From Bordetella parapertussis (GTDB taxonomy: Bacteria; Pseudomonadota; Gammaproteobacteria; Burkholderiales; Burkholderiaceae_C): a DNA stretch of 32,478 nt. This document shows, piece by piece, positions 18,596 to 26,624 of the stretch (within the stretch, counting starts at the first letter, position 1; every line of letters starts with the position of its first letter). The translations under genes and the position numbers were made by a program. The notes below the pieces were generated by a model. The model was given only the letters and a program-made list of their open reading frames with translations, was not told the origin of the DNA and made no database searches. The stretch is from assembly GCA_945871945.1 (NCBI GenBank), contig CAMBXY010000002.1, forward strand, positions 1-32,478, given 5' to 3'.

Positions 18596-20440
18596 TCAGC
18601 GCGCGGCGGCTTGCACCACTTGCGCCATGCGTTGGCTGTTGGCCTGCGGCAGGGGCACATAGCGCGAGCCCATGGCCAGCGCGATTTGCTCGGCTTGTGG
18701 CTCGGGGCGCGCCGAAGTGTCTATCCAAATGCTGGGTAATTCTTGGGCTCGCCAAGCGTTAGCCCAAGACAGCGACTCTTGCAAGGCCTGCGCCCGCCCA
18801 CCGCTGCCTTGCAAACTCACATTGGCGCGGCCATCACACAGCATGACCAAACTGGGGCTCACGCCCAAGCGACGTTGTTGCAGCGCCAGTTCCAGTGCCA
18901 ATTTGATGGCGTGAGGCAAGGGCGTGCCCCCGCCGCCGGGCAATCCGGCCAAGCTGCGTTTGGCGCGCACCAGCGATTTGGTGGGGGGCAACAACACCTC
19001 GGCCTGGCTGCCGCGAAAACCCACCACACACACCTGATCGCGCCGCGAATAGGACTGCGCGAGCAGCAACTCGACCGCGCCCTTGGCCTCGGCCAAGCGG
19101 TGCAGCGCCGCCGAGCCCGAGGCATCGATGGCAAAAATCAAACAGGTTTGGGTGCGCTCGGCATAGCGATGGATATGGAAGTCTTCGGCGCGAATCTTCA
19201 AGCGCGGGGTCAAGGCCTGCGCACTGACCGCCAAGGCGCTGGAGCTGCGCAGCTTTTGCCTTGGCGCGGCGTGCCCCAAGGTGGCCAGCACATGCAAACG
19301 CGCTCCTTGGCGGGGCAGACCAGGACGCGGCGGCAGGGGCGAGCCACGGCTGCGGCTTTGACGAACTTCGCCGCTGCGGCTTTGGCCGCCGCCTCTGATT
19401 TGGGTGGCGCGCGTGCTGGCCAGTTGCGCCAACACATCGGGCGGCAAACTGGCCAAGGCCGCTTCGAGCAGCATCTCGCCCAGGTCTTGCGGCGGCGTGT
19501 CTTCTTCGGGCGAGTCGGGAGCTTGCTCGGGGGGCGGCGGCTCGTTGTCGGGCGGCGCAGGCTCATCTTCGGGTGGCGGCTCGTCGTCGGGCGGTTCGGC
19601 GGGGGGCTCTGGTGGCTGCTCGGGGGGAGCCTCTTGCTCGGGCGGTGCCGGCATTTGGGTAGCCCGCGGCGTCAAGCACAGGCGGGCAGCACGGCCCAAA
19701 TCAACATCTTCCACAGCCGCGCTTTCGCGCAGCGCCGCCAACACGCAGGCCAAGCGCACACAGGCCAAGGGACCACGCAAACTGGCAATGCCCATGGCTT
19801 GGGCCATCTGGGTAATAGCTTGAATTTGCTCATCATTCAAGCGCAGTGTGCGCAAACGTTCAAACACTGTTTGGCGCTCGGTATCGGCGGCTTCATCTGG
19901 GCTGGCCAGCACACCCAAGAGGCCCAAAATCTCATCGCTGGCCGTTTCTTGCCGACCCAAGTGGCGCAAATCCAGCCAGATACCCAGACGCTCTTGCAGG
20001 CTCTCGCTCATGCAGGGTTCATCTTCCAATGCCTCGTCCAAAGCGATCAGGCCTAGGCGTGCGTCTTGGGTGTCGCCGCCGCCGTGGGGGGTGACGCGCC
20101 CGTTGTCGAGCACTTGGCCCAAAATGGCTGCGGCCTCATGGGCCATGCGCTCGGCCATGGGGGCCAGCAGCAGCGATTGGTCGGACTGCGCCAGCAAACC
20201 GGCTTGGGTGACGGGTTTACCGGTGCTTAAAGTGGCGCTCAAATCCAAGCCTCCCAAGAGGCGTTCGCTGTCAATATTGTTGGGCAGTCGGCGCACATTC
20301 GGGCGCAGGTGTTGCAGCAAAGACAGCCACTCGTCGCGCACCGGCCCGTGCGGCGCACGCAACCAAATGCCGCGCATTCCCACGGGGTCTATGTGCAGGG
20401 CCGCCAGCGCCCATAGCGCGTCGTCCCAAGCGAGGTTCAC
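18596..20440 (-). CDS. bchD: Magnesium chelatase subunit BchD
   Basis: BchD forms the AAA+ double ring with BchI that drives Mg insertion by BchH. The 614-residue protein has an N-terminal AAA-like region (about 1-260) without an intact Walker A. Then comes a Pro/Glu/Asp-rich linker (about 264-317), a basic Arg/Gly/Ser stretch (about 343-380), and a C-terminal von Willebrand A domain with the MIDAS motif DASGS (439-443). The start is GTG 20440, overlapping the bchI stop as GTGA, so coupling is likely. bchO follows at once. Confidence 0.94.
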   Translation of the reverse strand: MNLAWDDALWALAALHIDPVGMRGIWLRAPHGPVRDEWLSLLQHLRPNVRRLPNNIDSERLLGGLDLSATLSTGKPVTQAGLLAQSDQSLLLAPMAERMAHEAAAILGQVLDNGRVTPHGGGDTQDARLGLIALDEALEDEPCMSESLQERLGIWLDLRHLGRQETASDEILGLLGVLASPDEAADTERQTVFERLRTLRLNDEQIQAITQMAQAMGIASLRGPLACVRLACVLAALRESAAVEDVDLGRAARLCLTPRATQMPAPPEQEAPPEQPPEPPAEPPDDEPPPEDEPAPPDNEPPPPEQAPDSPEEDTPPQDLGEMLLEAALASLPPDVLAQLASTRATQIRGGGQSRSGEVRQSRSRGSPLPPRPGLPRQGARLHVLATLGHAAPRQKLRSSSALAVSAQALTPRLKIRAEDFHIHRYAERTQTCLIFAIDASGSAALHRLAEAKGAVELLLAQSYSRRDQVCVVGFRGSQAEVLLPPTKSLVRAKRSLAGLPGGGGTPLPHAIKLALELALQQRRLGVSPSLVMLCDGRANVSLQGSGGRAQALQESLSWANAWRAQELPSIWIDTSARPEPQAEQIALAMGSRYVPLPQANSQRMAQVVQAAAR

Positions 20441-21465
20441 GCGCCCAGCACCTCGGTGAGCGCGCGCTCGACGCGGGTGCCTGAGCCGGTGTCATCCAAG
20501 GGATTGCGGCGCAAGCGATGGCGCAATGCCATGGGAGCAACAGCACGCAAATGCGTGGGCGTTGCTGCTTTATGGCCTTGCATGGCCGCCAGCGAGCGGC
20601 AGGCCCGCATGAGGGTGAGTTCAGCGCGCAAACCATCGGTGCCCAGCGCTTGGCACAACTGGGCGCACAAGCGCAGCAAATCATCGCTGACCTTGACTTT
20701 GTCGAGCAGTTTGCGGGCCTTCAAAATGTGTTCGCGCAAGCCCTGGTTTTGCAATGCCCATTCGTCTCGAAAGCCTTGTGGGTCGCGCTCGAAAGCGTCG
20801 CGGCGTTTGATGACGGCGATGCGTTGATCTATGTCTTGCGGCGTGCGTACCTCTACCGACAAACCAAAGCGGTCTAGCAATTGGGGGCGCAATTCGCCTT
20901 CTTCGGGGTTGCCGCTGCCGACCAACACAAAGCGCGCGGGGTGGCGCACCGACAGGCCCTCGCGCTCGACCACGTTCTCGCCAGAGGCGGCGACATCGAT
21001 GAGCAAATCGACCAAATGGTCTTCCAACAAATTGACTTCGTCGATATATAAAAAACCGCGGTTGGCTTGGGCCAGCAAGCCGGGAGAAAAGGCTTTGATG
21101 CCTTGGCTCAAAGCTTTTTCTAAGTCGAGAGCGCCCACCACCCGGTCTTCGCTGGCGCCCAGCGGTAAATCGACCACAGGCACGGGGCAGGTTGCGGTTT
21201 TGGGGCGCTTGCCCGCGGCTTTGAGGCTGGCGCAATCGGTGCAGGTGGCAGCACTGCTGGCGGGGTCACAGCCGTAGCTGCAACCCAACACAACTTGCAA
21301 GGGCGGGAGCAAATCAGCCAGCGCACGCACCGCGGTGGATTTGCCGGTGCCGCGGTCACCCAGCGCCAAAATGCCGCCGACTTTGGGGTCGATGGCGACG
21401 ATTTGGATGGCGAGTTTCATTTCGTCTTGGCCGACGATGGCGGAGAAGGGGAAGGGTATGGCCAT
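20437..21465 (-). CDS. bchI: Magnesium chelatase ATPase subunit BchI
   Basis: AAA+ ATPase of the Mg chelatase. The 342-residue protein has Walker A GDRGTGKS (about 36-43), Walker B FLYIDE (about 138-143), sensor region LVGSGNPEEGELRPQLLDRFG with the arginine-finger segment, and the C-terminal helical lid. A small cysteine-containing insert (CSYGCDP, then CTDC, about 62-78) is usual for BchI. ATG 21465 has no clear ribosome binding site. It is 52 bases after bchH, and its stop is shared with the bchD GTG start. Confidence 0.97.
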   Translation of the reverse strand: MAIPFPFSAIVGQDEMKLAIQIVAIDPKVGGILALGDRGTGKSTAVRALADLLPPLQVVLGCSYGCDPASSAATCTDCASLKAAGKRPKTATCPVPVVDLPLGASEDRVVGALDLEKALSQGIKAFSPGLLAQANRGFLYIDEVNLLEDHLVDLLIDVAASGENVVEREGLSVRHPARFVLVGSGNPEEGELRPQLLDRFGLSVEVRTPQDIDQRIAVIKRRDAFERDPQGFRDEWALQNQGLREHILKARKLLDKVKVSDDLLRLCAQLCQALGTDGLRAELTLMRACRSLAAMQGHKAATPTHLRAVAPMALRHRLRRNPLDDTGSGTRVERALTEVLGA

Positions 21466-21517
21466 GGCGTGATCTTAAGCAATTCGCCGAGGTCGGCGTG
21501 CTGAAAGCGGGCAGGCT

Positions 21518-24500
21518 TTAGCTGGCGCTGCCTTCAAAAACACCTTCAAGGCGATCTTCAAGTTCGTCGCTGGCTTGACGCAGGCGCTCCAACATGTCGG
21601 CATCGGGCTGCCAGTAAGCGCGGTCCGAGGCCTCGATCAAACGGTTGGCCAAGCGTGCCGAGGCCGTGGGGTTGAGCTTGGCAAGACGGTCGCGCATTTC
21701 GGGGTTGAGCACAAAGGTCTCGGTGAGTTGTTTGTAAACCCAAGGCTGTACTTGCCCGGTGGTGGCCGACCAGCCCATGGTGTTGGTGATGTGCACCTCA
21801 ATTTGACGCACGCCTTCGTAGCCATGGGCCAACATGCCTTCGTACCACTTGGGGTTGAGCATGCGGGTGCGGGTCTCCAAAGACACTTGCTCGGACAAGC
21901 TTCGCACCAAGCCGTCGCCACGGGTTTGGTCACCAATATAAACAGGTGTGTCCACACCGCCCTTGGCTTGACGCACGGCGCGGGTGATGCCGCCCAAGGT
22001 ATCGAAATAGTTATCCACTGTGGTCACGCCCAACTCGACCGAGTCAAGGTTTTGGTAGGTCAGTTGCACGTCGGCCAAGGCGCTTTTGAGCAAGCCCTTG
22101 TGCTGCATGGGTTTGCCGCTGACGCCATAGGCAAAGCCCTTGCGTTGGCTGTAGGTTGTGGCGAGTTCGTCCTCGTCTTCCCAGCCGCCGTTTTCCACTA
22201 AGTTATTCACATTGGAGCCGTAAGCGCCATCGGCATTGCCAAACACCCGCAAAGCCGCGGTTTCAATGTCACAGCCGTGTTCGGCTTGGTAGGCCAAGGC
22301 GTGTTTACGCACAAAGTTGTCTTCGGGTGACTCGTCGGCTTGGGCGGCCAGCAAGGCGGCTTCGGCGATGAGTTTGATTTGCAAAGGCATCAAGTCGCGG
22401 AAGATGCCCGACAAGGTGACCACCACATCGATGCGCGGGCGGCCCAACTCGGCCAGCGGTACCAGGCTTGCACCCACCAGTCGGCCATAGCTGTCAAAGC
22501 GCGGCTTGGCACCATACAAGCGCAGCACTTGGGCGATTTGACTGCCCTCGGTTTTCAGGTTGTCGCTGCCCCACAACACCATGGCGACCGACTCAGGCAA
22601 GGGGTTACCGTCTTGCACATAGCGGGCGATGAGTTTGTCGGCTTGCACCGCGCCGTCTTTCACCGCGTAAGCGCTGGGAATTCGGAAGGGGTCAAAGCCG
22701 TGCAAATTGCGTCCCGTGGGCAAAACCTCGGGGGTGCGCATAACGTCGCCGCCGGGAGCGGGGCGAATGTAACGCGCATCCATGGCGGCGATCAGGCCAT
22801 TGATTTCGCTGTTCATCATCATCAAGCGGTTGGCGTCGCCAAGCTTGTCAAACAAGGCTGCATGGGTCTCCATGCCCGCCAAGCCACTTTGCGCCAAGGC
22901 TATGGCCGGCGCGCTGCCTGCAACCAGTGCCTCAACCGAGGTGCGTTCGGGTTTGGCGTCGTAGCTGGCTTCGGCCATGGCCATCAGCATGTCCACGCGC
23001 TCGCTGTCTGAGGGTGGGCGTCCCACCACATGCAGGCCGTGCGGGATCAAGGTGTATTCCAACTCCAAAATTTGCTCGCCCAATTTTTGTATGCGTTTGG
23101 CGGCATTCAGCTCAATGGGCGCATCCGTGGCCAAGGTCCAAGCCGGTGCCATGCTGACCAAGTCAAGCTCAGCTGCTTGGGCTTGCACCAAGGCCATGAG
23201 CTCGGCGCGTTCGTGGTCTTGGTCGAGTTCCAAACCGCGCCAGCGGTCTATCGACGATTTAAGGTCGGCCAGACCCGCATACAAACCCGACTCCGCCACC
23301 GGTGGGGTGAGGTAGCTGATCAGTGTGGCGGCGGCGCGGCGCTTGGCAATCGCACCCTCGGAAGGGTTGTTGGACGCGTAAAGATAAAAGTTGGGCAACT
23401 CGCCAATCATGCGGTCGGGCCAGCACAGCGCCGACATGCCGTTTTGTTTGCCAGGCATGAACTCCAAAGCACCGTGTGTACCAAAGTGCAGCACCGCATT
23501 GGCGTTGAAGTCTTCCTTAAGGTAACGGTAGAAAGCCGAAAAAGCGTGCGTGGGCGCAAAGCCTTTTTCAAACAACAAGCGCATGGGGTCGCCCTCGTAG
23601 CCAAACGAAGGTTGCACAGCCACCAAGATATTGCCGTACTGTTGGCCCATGACAAAAATGCCTTGGCCATTGCTGTTTTGTTTGCCAGGGGCGGGGCCCC
23701 ATTGGGCCTCAATTTCACTCAGCCATTTTTCACGGCGAATATGCTGCTCGGCAGGAATGACGGTGTGTACATTGGCGTCGGCACCGTATTGCTTGGCGTT
23801 GCCATACAAAATACCGTCGCGCAAAGCGTCAACGCTTTCGGGCAAATCTACCGTGTAGCCCTGGGCCTTCATCTCGACCAGGGTGTTGAATAAAGACTCA
23901 AACACGGCCAAGTAGGCGGCAGTGCCGGTGTTGCCGGCATTGGGCGGGAAGTTAAAGATGACCATGGCCAACTTGCGGCTGGCGCGTTCTGAGCGGCGCA
24001 AGTCGACCAATTTGCCCACCCGTGCCGCAAGCATGGCGGTGCGTTCCACGCAGGTGAACATGTCTTGCTGTTTGTGCTCTTTGGTGAAGGTGCAGCGCTG
24101 CTCGCAACCCGTGCAGGTAACGCCATCCGCGCCTGGGCGCCCGCCGTACACCATGGGCACGGTGGAGCCATCGAGCTCGGGGATGGCAATCATGATGGTG
24201 GACTCGACGGGCAACAAACCGCGGTCAGAGCCGCCCCATTGGTCCAAGGTTTGGAACTCCACTGGGTGGGCGGCGATGTAAGGCACAGCCAGCTTGGCCA
24301 AGATTTCTTCGGCGGCGTGCGCGTCGTTGTAGGCGGGGCCGCCGACCAATGAAAAGCCTGTGAGGGACACCACGGCGTCTACCGTGGATTGGTCGTTTTG
24401 AAAGAAAAACGCGTTGATGGCAGGACGTGAATCCAGGCCCGAAGCAAAAATAGGCACCACATTCAGCCCTTGCACTTCCATGGCGGCGATCACCGCGTCG

Positions 24501-25315
24501 TAGTGCTGGGCATTGCCTGCAATCAGGTAGGAGCGCATCAAAATCAGACCCACGCGACCGCGGGCTTTGTCGGGCGAGACCACGGTGGGCAAATCAGCCA
24601 ACTGATCGGACAAGCGCGACTTCATGCGCGGGTGGTAAAGGCCTACCTCGGGGTATTCCAACGGCGGCAAGACCTTGGCTTTGGACTTGGCGCTGCTGGC
24701 ACCTGCGTAGCGGTCGGCCAAATAATGCACCATGCCTTGGATGTTTTCTTGAGAGCCGCCTAGCCAATATTGCAAGGTGAGGAAATAAGCACGCAAGTCT
24801 TGTGCGGTGCCTGGGATAAAGCGCAGCATTTGCGGGATTCGGCGCAGCATTTTCATTTGCTTGGCACCGGCGGCGGCTTTTTCCGAATCATCCTTGGGGC
24901 TACCGCGCAGCTTTTTCAAAAATGCCATGGGACCGCTGGCGGGCTTGGACATATCGAGCTTGCCCAAGCGGGTGAGCTTGACCACCTCGCCGGCCGACAT
25001 GGCGCAGACCATGGCGCTGCAGTGCTCGCGTCGGGCTTGTAAATCGGCCAAAATTGGCAAGAAATGGTCTTCCATGAACAACATGGTGACAATAATGATG
25101 TCGCTGTGGGAGATATCTTCACGGCATTGCGCCAACAATTTGGGATTTCCTGCAAACTCCGAGGCGGAATGAATATTCAAACTGAGGTGGGGCATCAAGC
25201 GCTTCAAGCCCACGCGGGCACGGTCCACCGCACTGTTGAGGTGGGTGTCCATGGTGACAATCACCACCCGCGTGTCTATGTCTTGCTGTGTGCCTTGCTT
25301 GAGTTTGAACGTCAT
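21518..25315 (-). CDS. bchH: Magnesium chelatase porphyrin-binding subunit BchH
   Basis: Large subunit that binds protoporphyrin IX and Mg2+ and performs the insertion when driven by BchID. It is the entry point of the bacteriochlorophyll branch. The 1265 residues are the normal length for the CobN/Mg-chelatase H family. Conserved stretches include LHFGTHGALEFMPGKQ (metal/porphyrin site region) and a cysteine group CTGCEQRC (401-408) with Cys422 shortly after. First gene of bchH-bchI-bchD-bchO; the 148-base spacer to divergent tspO contains a PpsR-type box 48 bases before its ATG. Confidence 0.97.
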   Translation of the reverse strand: MTFKLKQGTQQDIDTRVVIVTMDTHLNSAVDRARVGLKRLMPHLSLNIHSASEFAGNPKLLAQCREDISHSDIIIVTMLFMEDHFLPILADLQARREHCSAMVCAMSAGEVVKLTRLGKLDMSKPASGPMAFLKKLRGSPKDDSEKAAAGAKQMKMLRRIPQMLRFIPGTAQDLRAYFLTLQYWLGGSQENIQGMVHYLADRYAGASSAKSKAKVLPPLEYPEVGLYHPRMKSRLSDQLADLPTVVSPDKARGRVGLILMRSYLIAGNAQHYDAVIAAMEVQGLNVVPIFASGLDSRPAINAFFFQNDQSTVDAVVSLTGFSLVGGPAYNDAHAAEEILAKLAVPYIAAHPVEFQTLDQWGGSDRGLLPVESTIMIAIPELDGSTVPMVYGGRPGADGVTCTGCEQRCTFTKEHKQQDMFTCVERTAMLAARVGKLVDLRRSERASRKLAMVIFNFPPNAGNTGTAAYLAVFESLFNTLVEMKAQGYTVDLPESVDALRDGILYGNAKQYGADANVHTVIPAEQHIRREKWLSEIEAQWGPAPGKQNSNGQGIFVMGQQYGNILVAVQPSFGYEGDPMRLLFEKGFAPTHAFSAFYRYLKEDFNANAVLHFGTHGALEFMPGKQNGMSALCWPDRMIGELPNFYLYASNNPSEGAIAKRRAAATLISYLTPPVAESGLYAGLADLKSSIDRWRGLELDQDHERAELMALVQAQAAELDLVSMAPAWTLATDAPIELNAAKRIQKLGEQILELEYTLIPHGLHVVGRPPSDSERVDMLMAMAEASYDAKPERTSVEALVAGSAPAIALAQSGLAGMETHAALFDKLGDANRLMMMNSEINGLIAAMDARYIRPAPGGDVMRTPEVLPTGRNLHGFDPFRIPSAYAVKDGAVQADKLIARYVQDGNPLPESVAMVLWGSDNLKTEGSQIAQVLRLYGAKPRFDSYGRLVGASLVPLAELGRPRIDVVVTLSGIFRDLMPLQIKLIAEAALLAAQADESPEDNFVRKHALAYQAEHGCDIETAALRVFGNADGAYGSNVNNLVENGGWEDEDELATTYSQRKGFAYGVSGKPMQHKGLLKSALADVQLTYQNLDSVELGVTTVDNYFDTLGGITRAVRQAKGGVDTPVYIGDQTRGDGLVRSLSEQVSLETRTRMLNPKWYEGMLAHGYEGVRQIEVHITNTMGWSATTGQVQPWVYKQLTETFVLNPEMRDRLAKLNPTASARLANRLIEASDRAYWQPDADMLERLRQASDELEDRLEGVFEGSAS

Positions 25316-25363
25316 GCAGTGTGCTCGTGGAAATCAATGCTTGTGTTAATTGACGGCTTAATG

Positions 25364-25381
25364 TGTCAGTTTATGTTGACA
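25364..25381. promoter_or_regulatory. PpsR-type box shared by bchH and tspO
   Basis: TGTCAGTTTATGTTGACA matches TGT-N12-ACA exactly. It is the only clear box in the divergent spacer, 48 bases from the bchH ATG and 82 from the tspO ATG. A degenerate shorter partner, TGTGTTAATTGACG (25342-25355), lies on the bchH side. The right arm TTGACA could act as a -35 box for tspO, though no good -10 follows. Confidence 0.75.
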
Positions 25382-25412
25382 TTATGAAGCTTTTGAGTCC
25401 ATAGGCACTGGT

Positions 25413-25437
25413 AAAAACCCTAGTTTTGGGTTTTTTT
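25413..25437 (+). terminator. Terminator-like stem in the tspO leader, containing CCCTAG copy 4
   Basis: AAAAACCC pairs with GGGTTTTT across a seven-base loop and runs into a T-tract, the form of a weak intrinsic terminator. It lies between the PpsR box and the tspO ATG, so if transcribed it could attenuate tspO. It may equally stop read-through or be an accident of A/T-rich sequence. The same bases hold the fourth CCCTAG element (25418-25423). Confidence 0.35.
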
Positions 25438-25463
25438 CTGTTTCAGAGATACTTTTTTTAAAT

Positions 25464-26024
25464 ATGAACAACTTTTCAAACTCTTCTCTCCCGCCCTCGG
25501 CCAAGCCTCAGCTGCGCCTGCATTGGCGCAGCTTAGCCCTGTGTTTTGCTATCAGTTTTGGTATTGCCGGCATAGGCAACGCCTTAACCGAACTCGGCCC
25601 TTGGTATTTCCAGCTCAAGCACCCGCCTTGGAAGCCGCCCGACGCAGCCTTTGGCGCGATTTGGACAACTATCTTCTGTTTATGCGCGGTCAGTGCTTGG
25701 TTGGCTTGGCATGCCGCACCCACCTCGGGACGGCGCGCCAAAGTGGTGGGGCTTTACCTCTACAACGGCGCTTTGAATATTTTCTGGAGTTTTCTCTACT
25801 TTCACCTGCACCGTCCTGACTGGGCTATGTGGGAGTGGTTCCTCCTGTGGCTCAGTGTGTTGTGGCTGGTTCAGGGCTTGTGGCGGGAGTCGCGCTTGGC
25901 GTCCTTGCTGGTGCTGCCTTATTTAATATGGGTGAGCGCGGCTGGAGTGCTTAACCACGACACCATCATCCTCAACGGGCCCTTTGTACAAGCTTTGCAG
26001 CGCTTTATCCCAGCGTCAACCTAG
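25464..26024 (+). CDS. tspO: TspO/MBR tryptophan-rich membrane protein
   Basis: Five-helix membrane protein of the TspO/translocator family, 186 residues, slightly longer than the usual 160 because of a polar N-terminus of about 25 residues. Family marks are HPPWKPPDAAFGAIWTTIF, LYNGALNIFWSFLYF, and many tryptophans. In Rhodobacter sphaeroides TspO is a tetrapyrrole-binding outer-membrane sensor that lowers pigment gene expression under oxygen. Here it is divergent from bchH over a shared PpsR box, which fits a role in tetrapyrrole control. The ribosome binding site is weak. Its stop codon is part of CCCTAG copy 5. Confidence 0.92.
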   Translation: MNNFSNSSLPPSAKPQLRLHWRSLALCFAISFGIAGIGNALTELGPWYFQLKHPPWKPPDAAFGAIWTTIFCLCAVSAWLAWHAAPTSGRRAKVVGLYLYNGALNIFWSFLYFHLHRPDWAMWEWFLLWLSVLWLVQGLWRESRLASLLVLPYLIWVSAAGVLNHDTIILNGPFVQALQRFIPAST

Positions 26025-26026
26025 GG
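26020..26026. repeat. CCCTAG element, copy 5 (tspO stop / HiPIP upstream region)
   Basis: CCTAGGG overlaps the tspO stop and is preceded by GCGTCAA, which resembles one arm of a PpsR box without its partner. Because it includes coding bases it is the weakest member of the set. Confidence 0.3.
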
Positions 26027-26118
26027 TATGGCCAGCGCGTTTTGATAAAACCCTTAAGCTGAGTAAGAATACGAGGCTTTTATTTCGCCCTTCGGGGTAA
26101 CTTTTATCGGAGATTTTT

Positions 26119-26421
26119 ATGACCCGTCGTCGCGAATTCATGATCCAAGTCAGCGCTGGCAGCGCCGCTTTGTTGGCTGGCAGTTTTGCCATGGCCAACA
26201 CCATGGTTGCCGAAACCGACCCCCAAGCAACCGCCCTGGGTTACAAAGCTGACACCACCAAAGTCGACGCCAAGAAATTCCCCACCCACAAGGCCAGCCA
26301 AAATTGTGGCAACTGCGCTTTGTTCCAAGCCAAAGCCGGTGACAAAGCCGGTATGTGCCCCTTGTTTGCAGGTAAGCAAGTCGCTACTGCTGGCTGGTGT
26401 AACGCCTACGCTGCCAAATAA
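26119..26421 (+). CDS. hip: High-potential iron-sulfur protein (HiPIP)
   Basis: Small periplasmic electron carrier, 100 residues as a precursor. It has a twin-arginine signal (RRREFMIQVSAGSAALLAG, about 3-21), as expected for a protein folded with its [4Fe-4S] cluster before export. The four cluster cysteines are 63, 66, 80 and 94 with the HiPIP pattern CxxC...C...C (NCGNC, GMCPLF, GWCNAY). In several purple bacteria HiPIP reduces the reaction-centre-bound cytochrome, which fits its position here. GGAG lies about eight bases before the ATG. An intrinsic terminator follows at 26458, so it is probably transcribed alone or with tspO. Confidence 0.93.
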   Translation: MTRRREFMIQVSAGSAALLAGSFAMANTMVAETDPQATALGYKADTTKVDAKKFPTHKASQNCGNCALFQAKAGDKAGMCPLFAGKQVATAGWCNAYAAK

Positions 26422-26434
26422 ACCGCTTTTTTCT

Positions 26435-26451
26435 GGGCTGCTGGTCAGCCC
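26435..26451 (+). repeat. Small hairpin after the HiPIP gene
   Basis: GGGCTG-CTGGT-CAGCCC forms a six-base stem just after the HiPIP stop and before the stronger terminator. It has no T-run after it and may act as a 3' stabilising stem. Confidence 0.35.
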
Positions 26452-26457
26452 TCCATC

Positions 26458-26491
26458 AAAACCCCTGTTGCACATGCCTCAGGGGTTTTTT
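26458..26491 (+). terminator. Intrinsic terminator after the HiPIP gene
   Basis: AAAACCCCTG (26458-26467) pairs with CAGGGGTTTT (26480-26489) and is followed by more T residues. A ten-base stem with a 12-base loop and T-run is a standard Rho-independent terminator. It separates HiPIP from the next gene. The remaining spacer to 26624 is A/T-rich; I see no PpsR box there and cannot assign a convincing promoter. Confidence 0.8.
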
Positions 26492-26624
26492 CTTTCCCAA
26501 AACAAAATACCTGACTGAAATAATAAACTTAGAAAGTAAAGGGGTTTACGCTTATTATTATGAATTTAGTTTTAAGTCCGAGGATCAGGTTTCACCTTTT
26601 CTTTTAACCCCCTGAGGAGACAGC

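Noticed and set aside
18743..20056. Long open frame (437 codons) on the + strand opposite bchD
   Set aside because: It is the mirror of the repetitive high-GC bchD sequence, with Gln/Gly/Arg-rich translation and no family likeness. bchD has clear domains and coupled neighbours.
26541..26618. GGGGTT and AACCCC complementary segments upstream of the lactonase-like gene, as a possible riboswitch
   Set aside because: Only six bases pair over a long distance, and there is no recognisable aptamer or second alternative stem.
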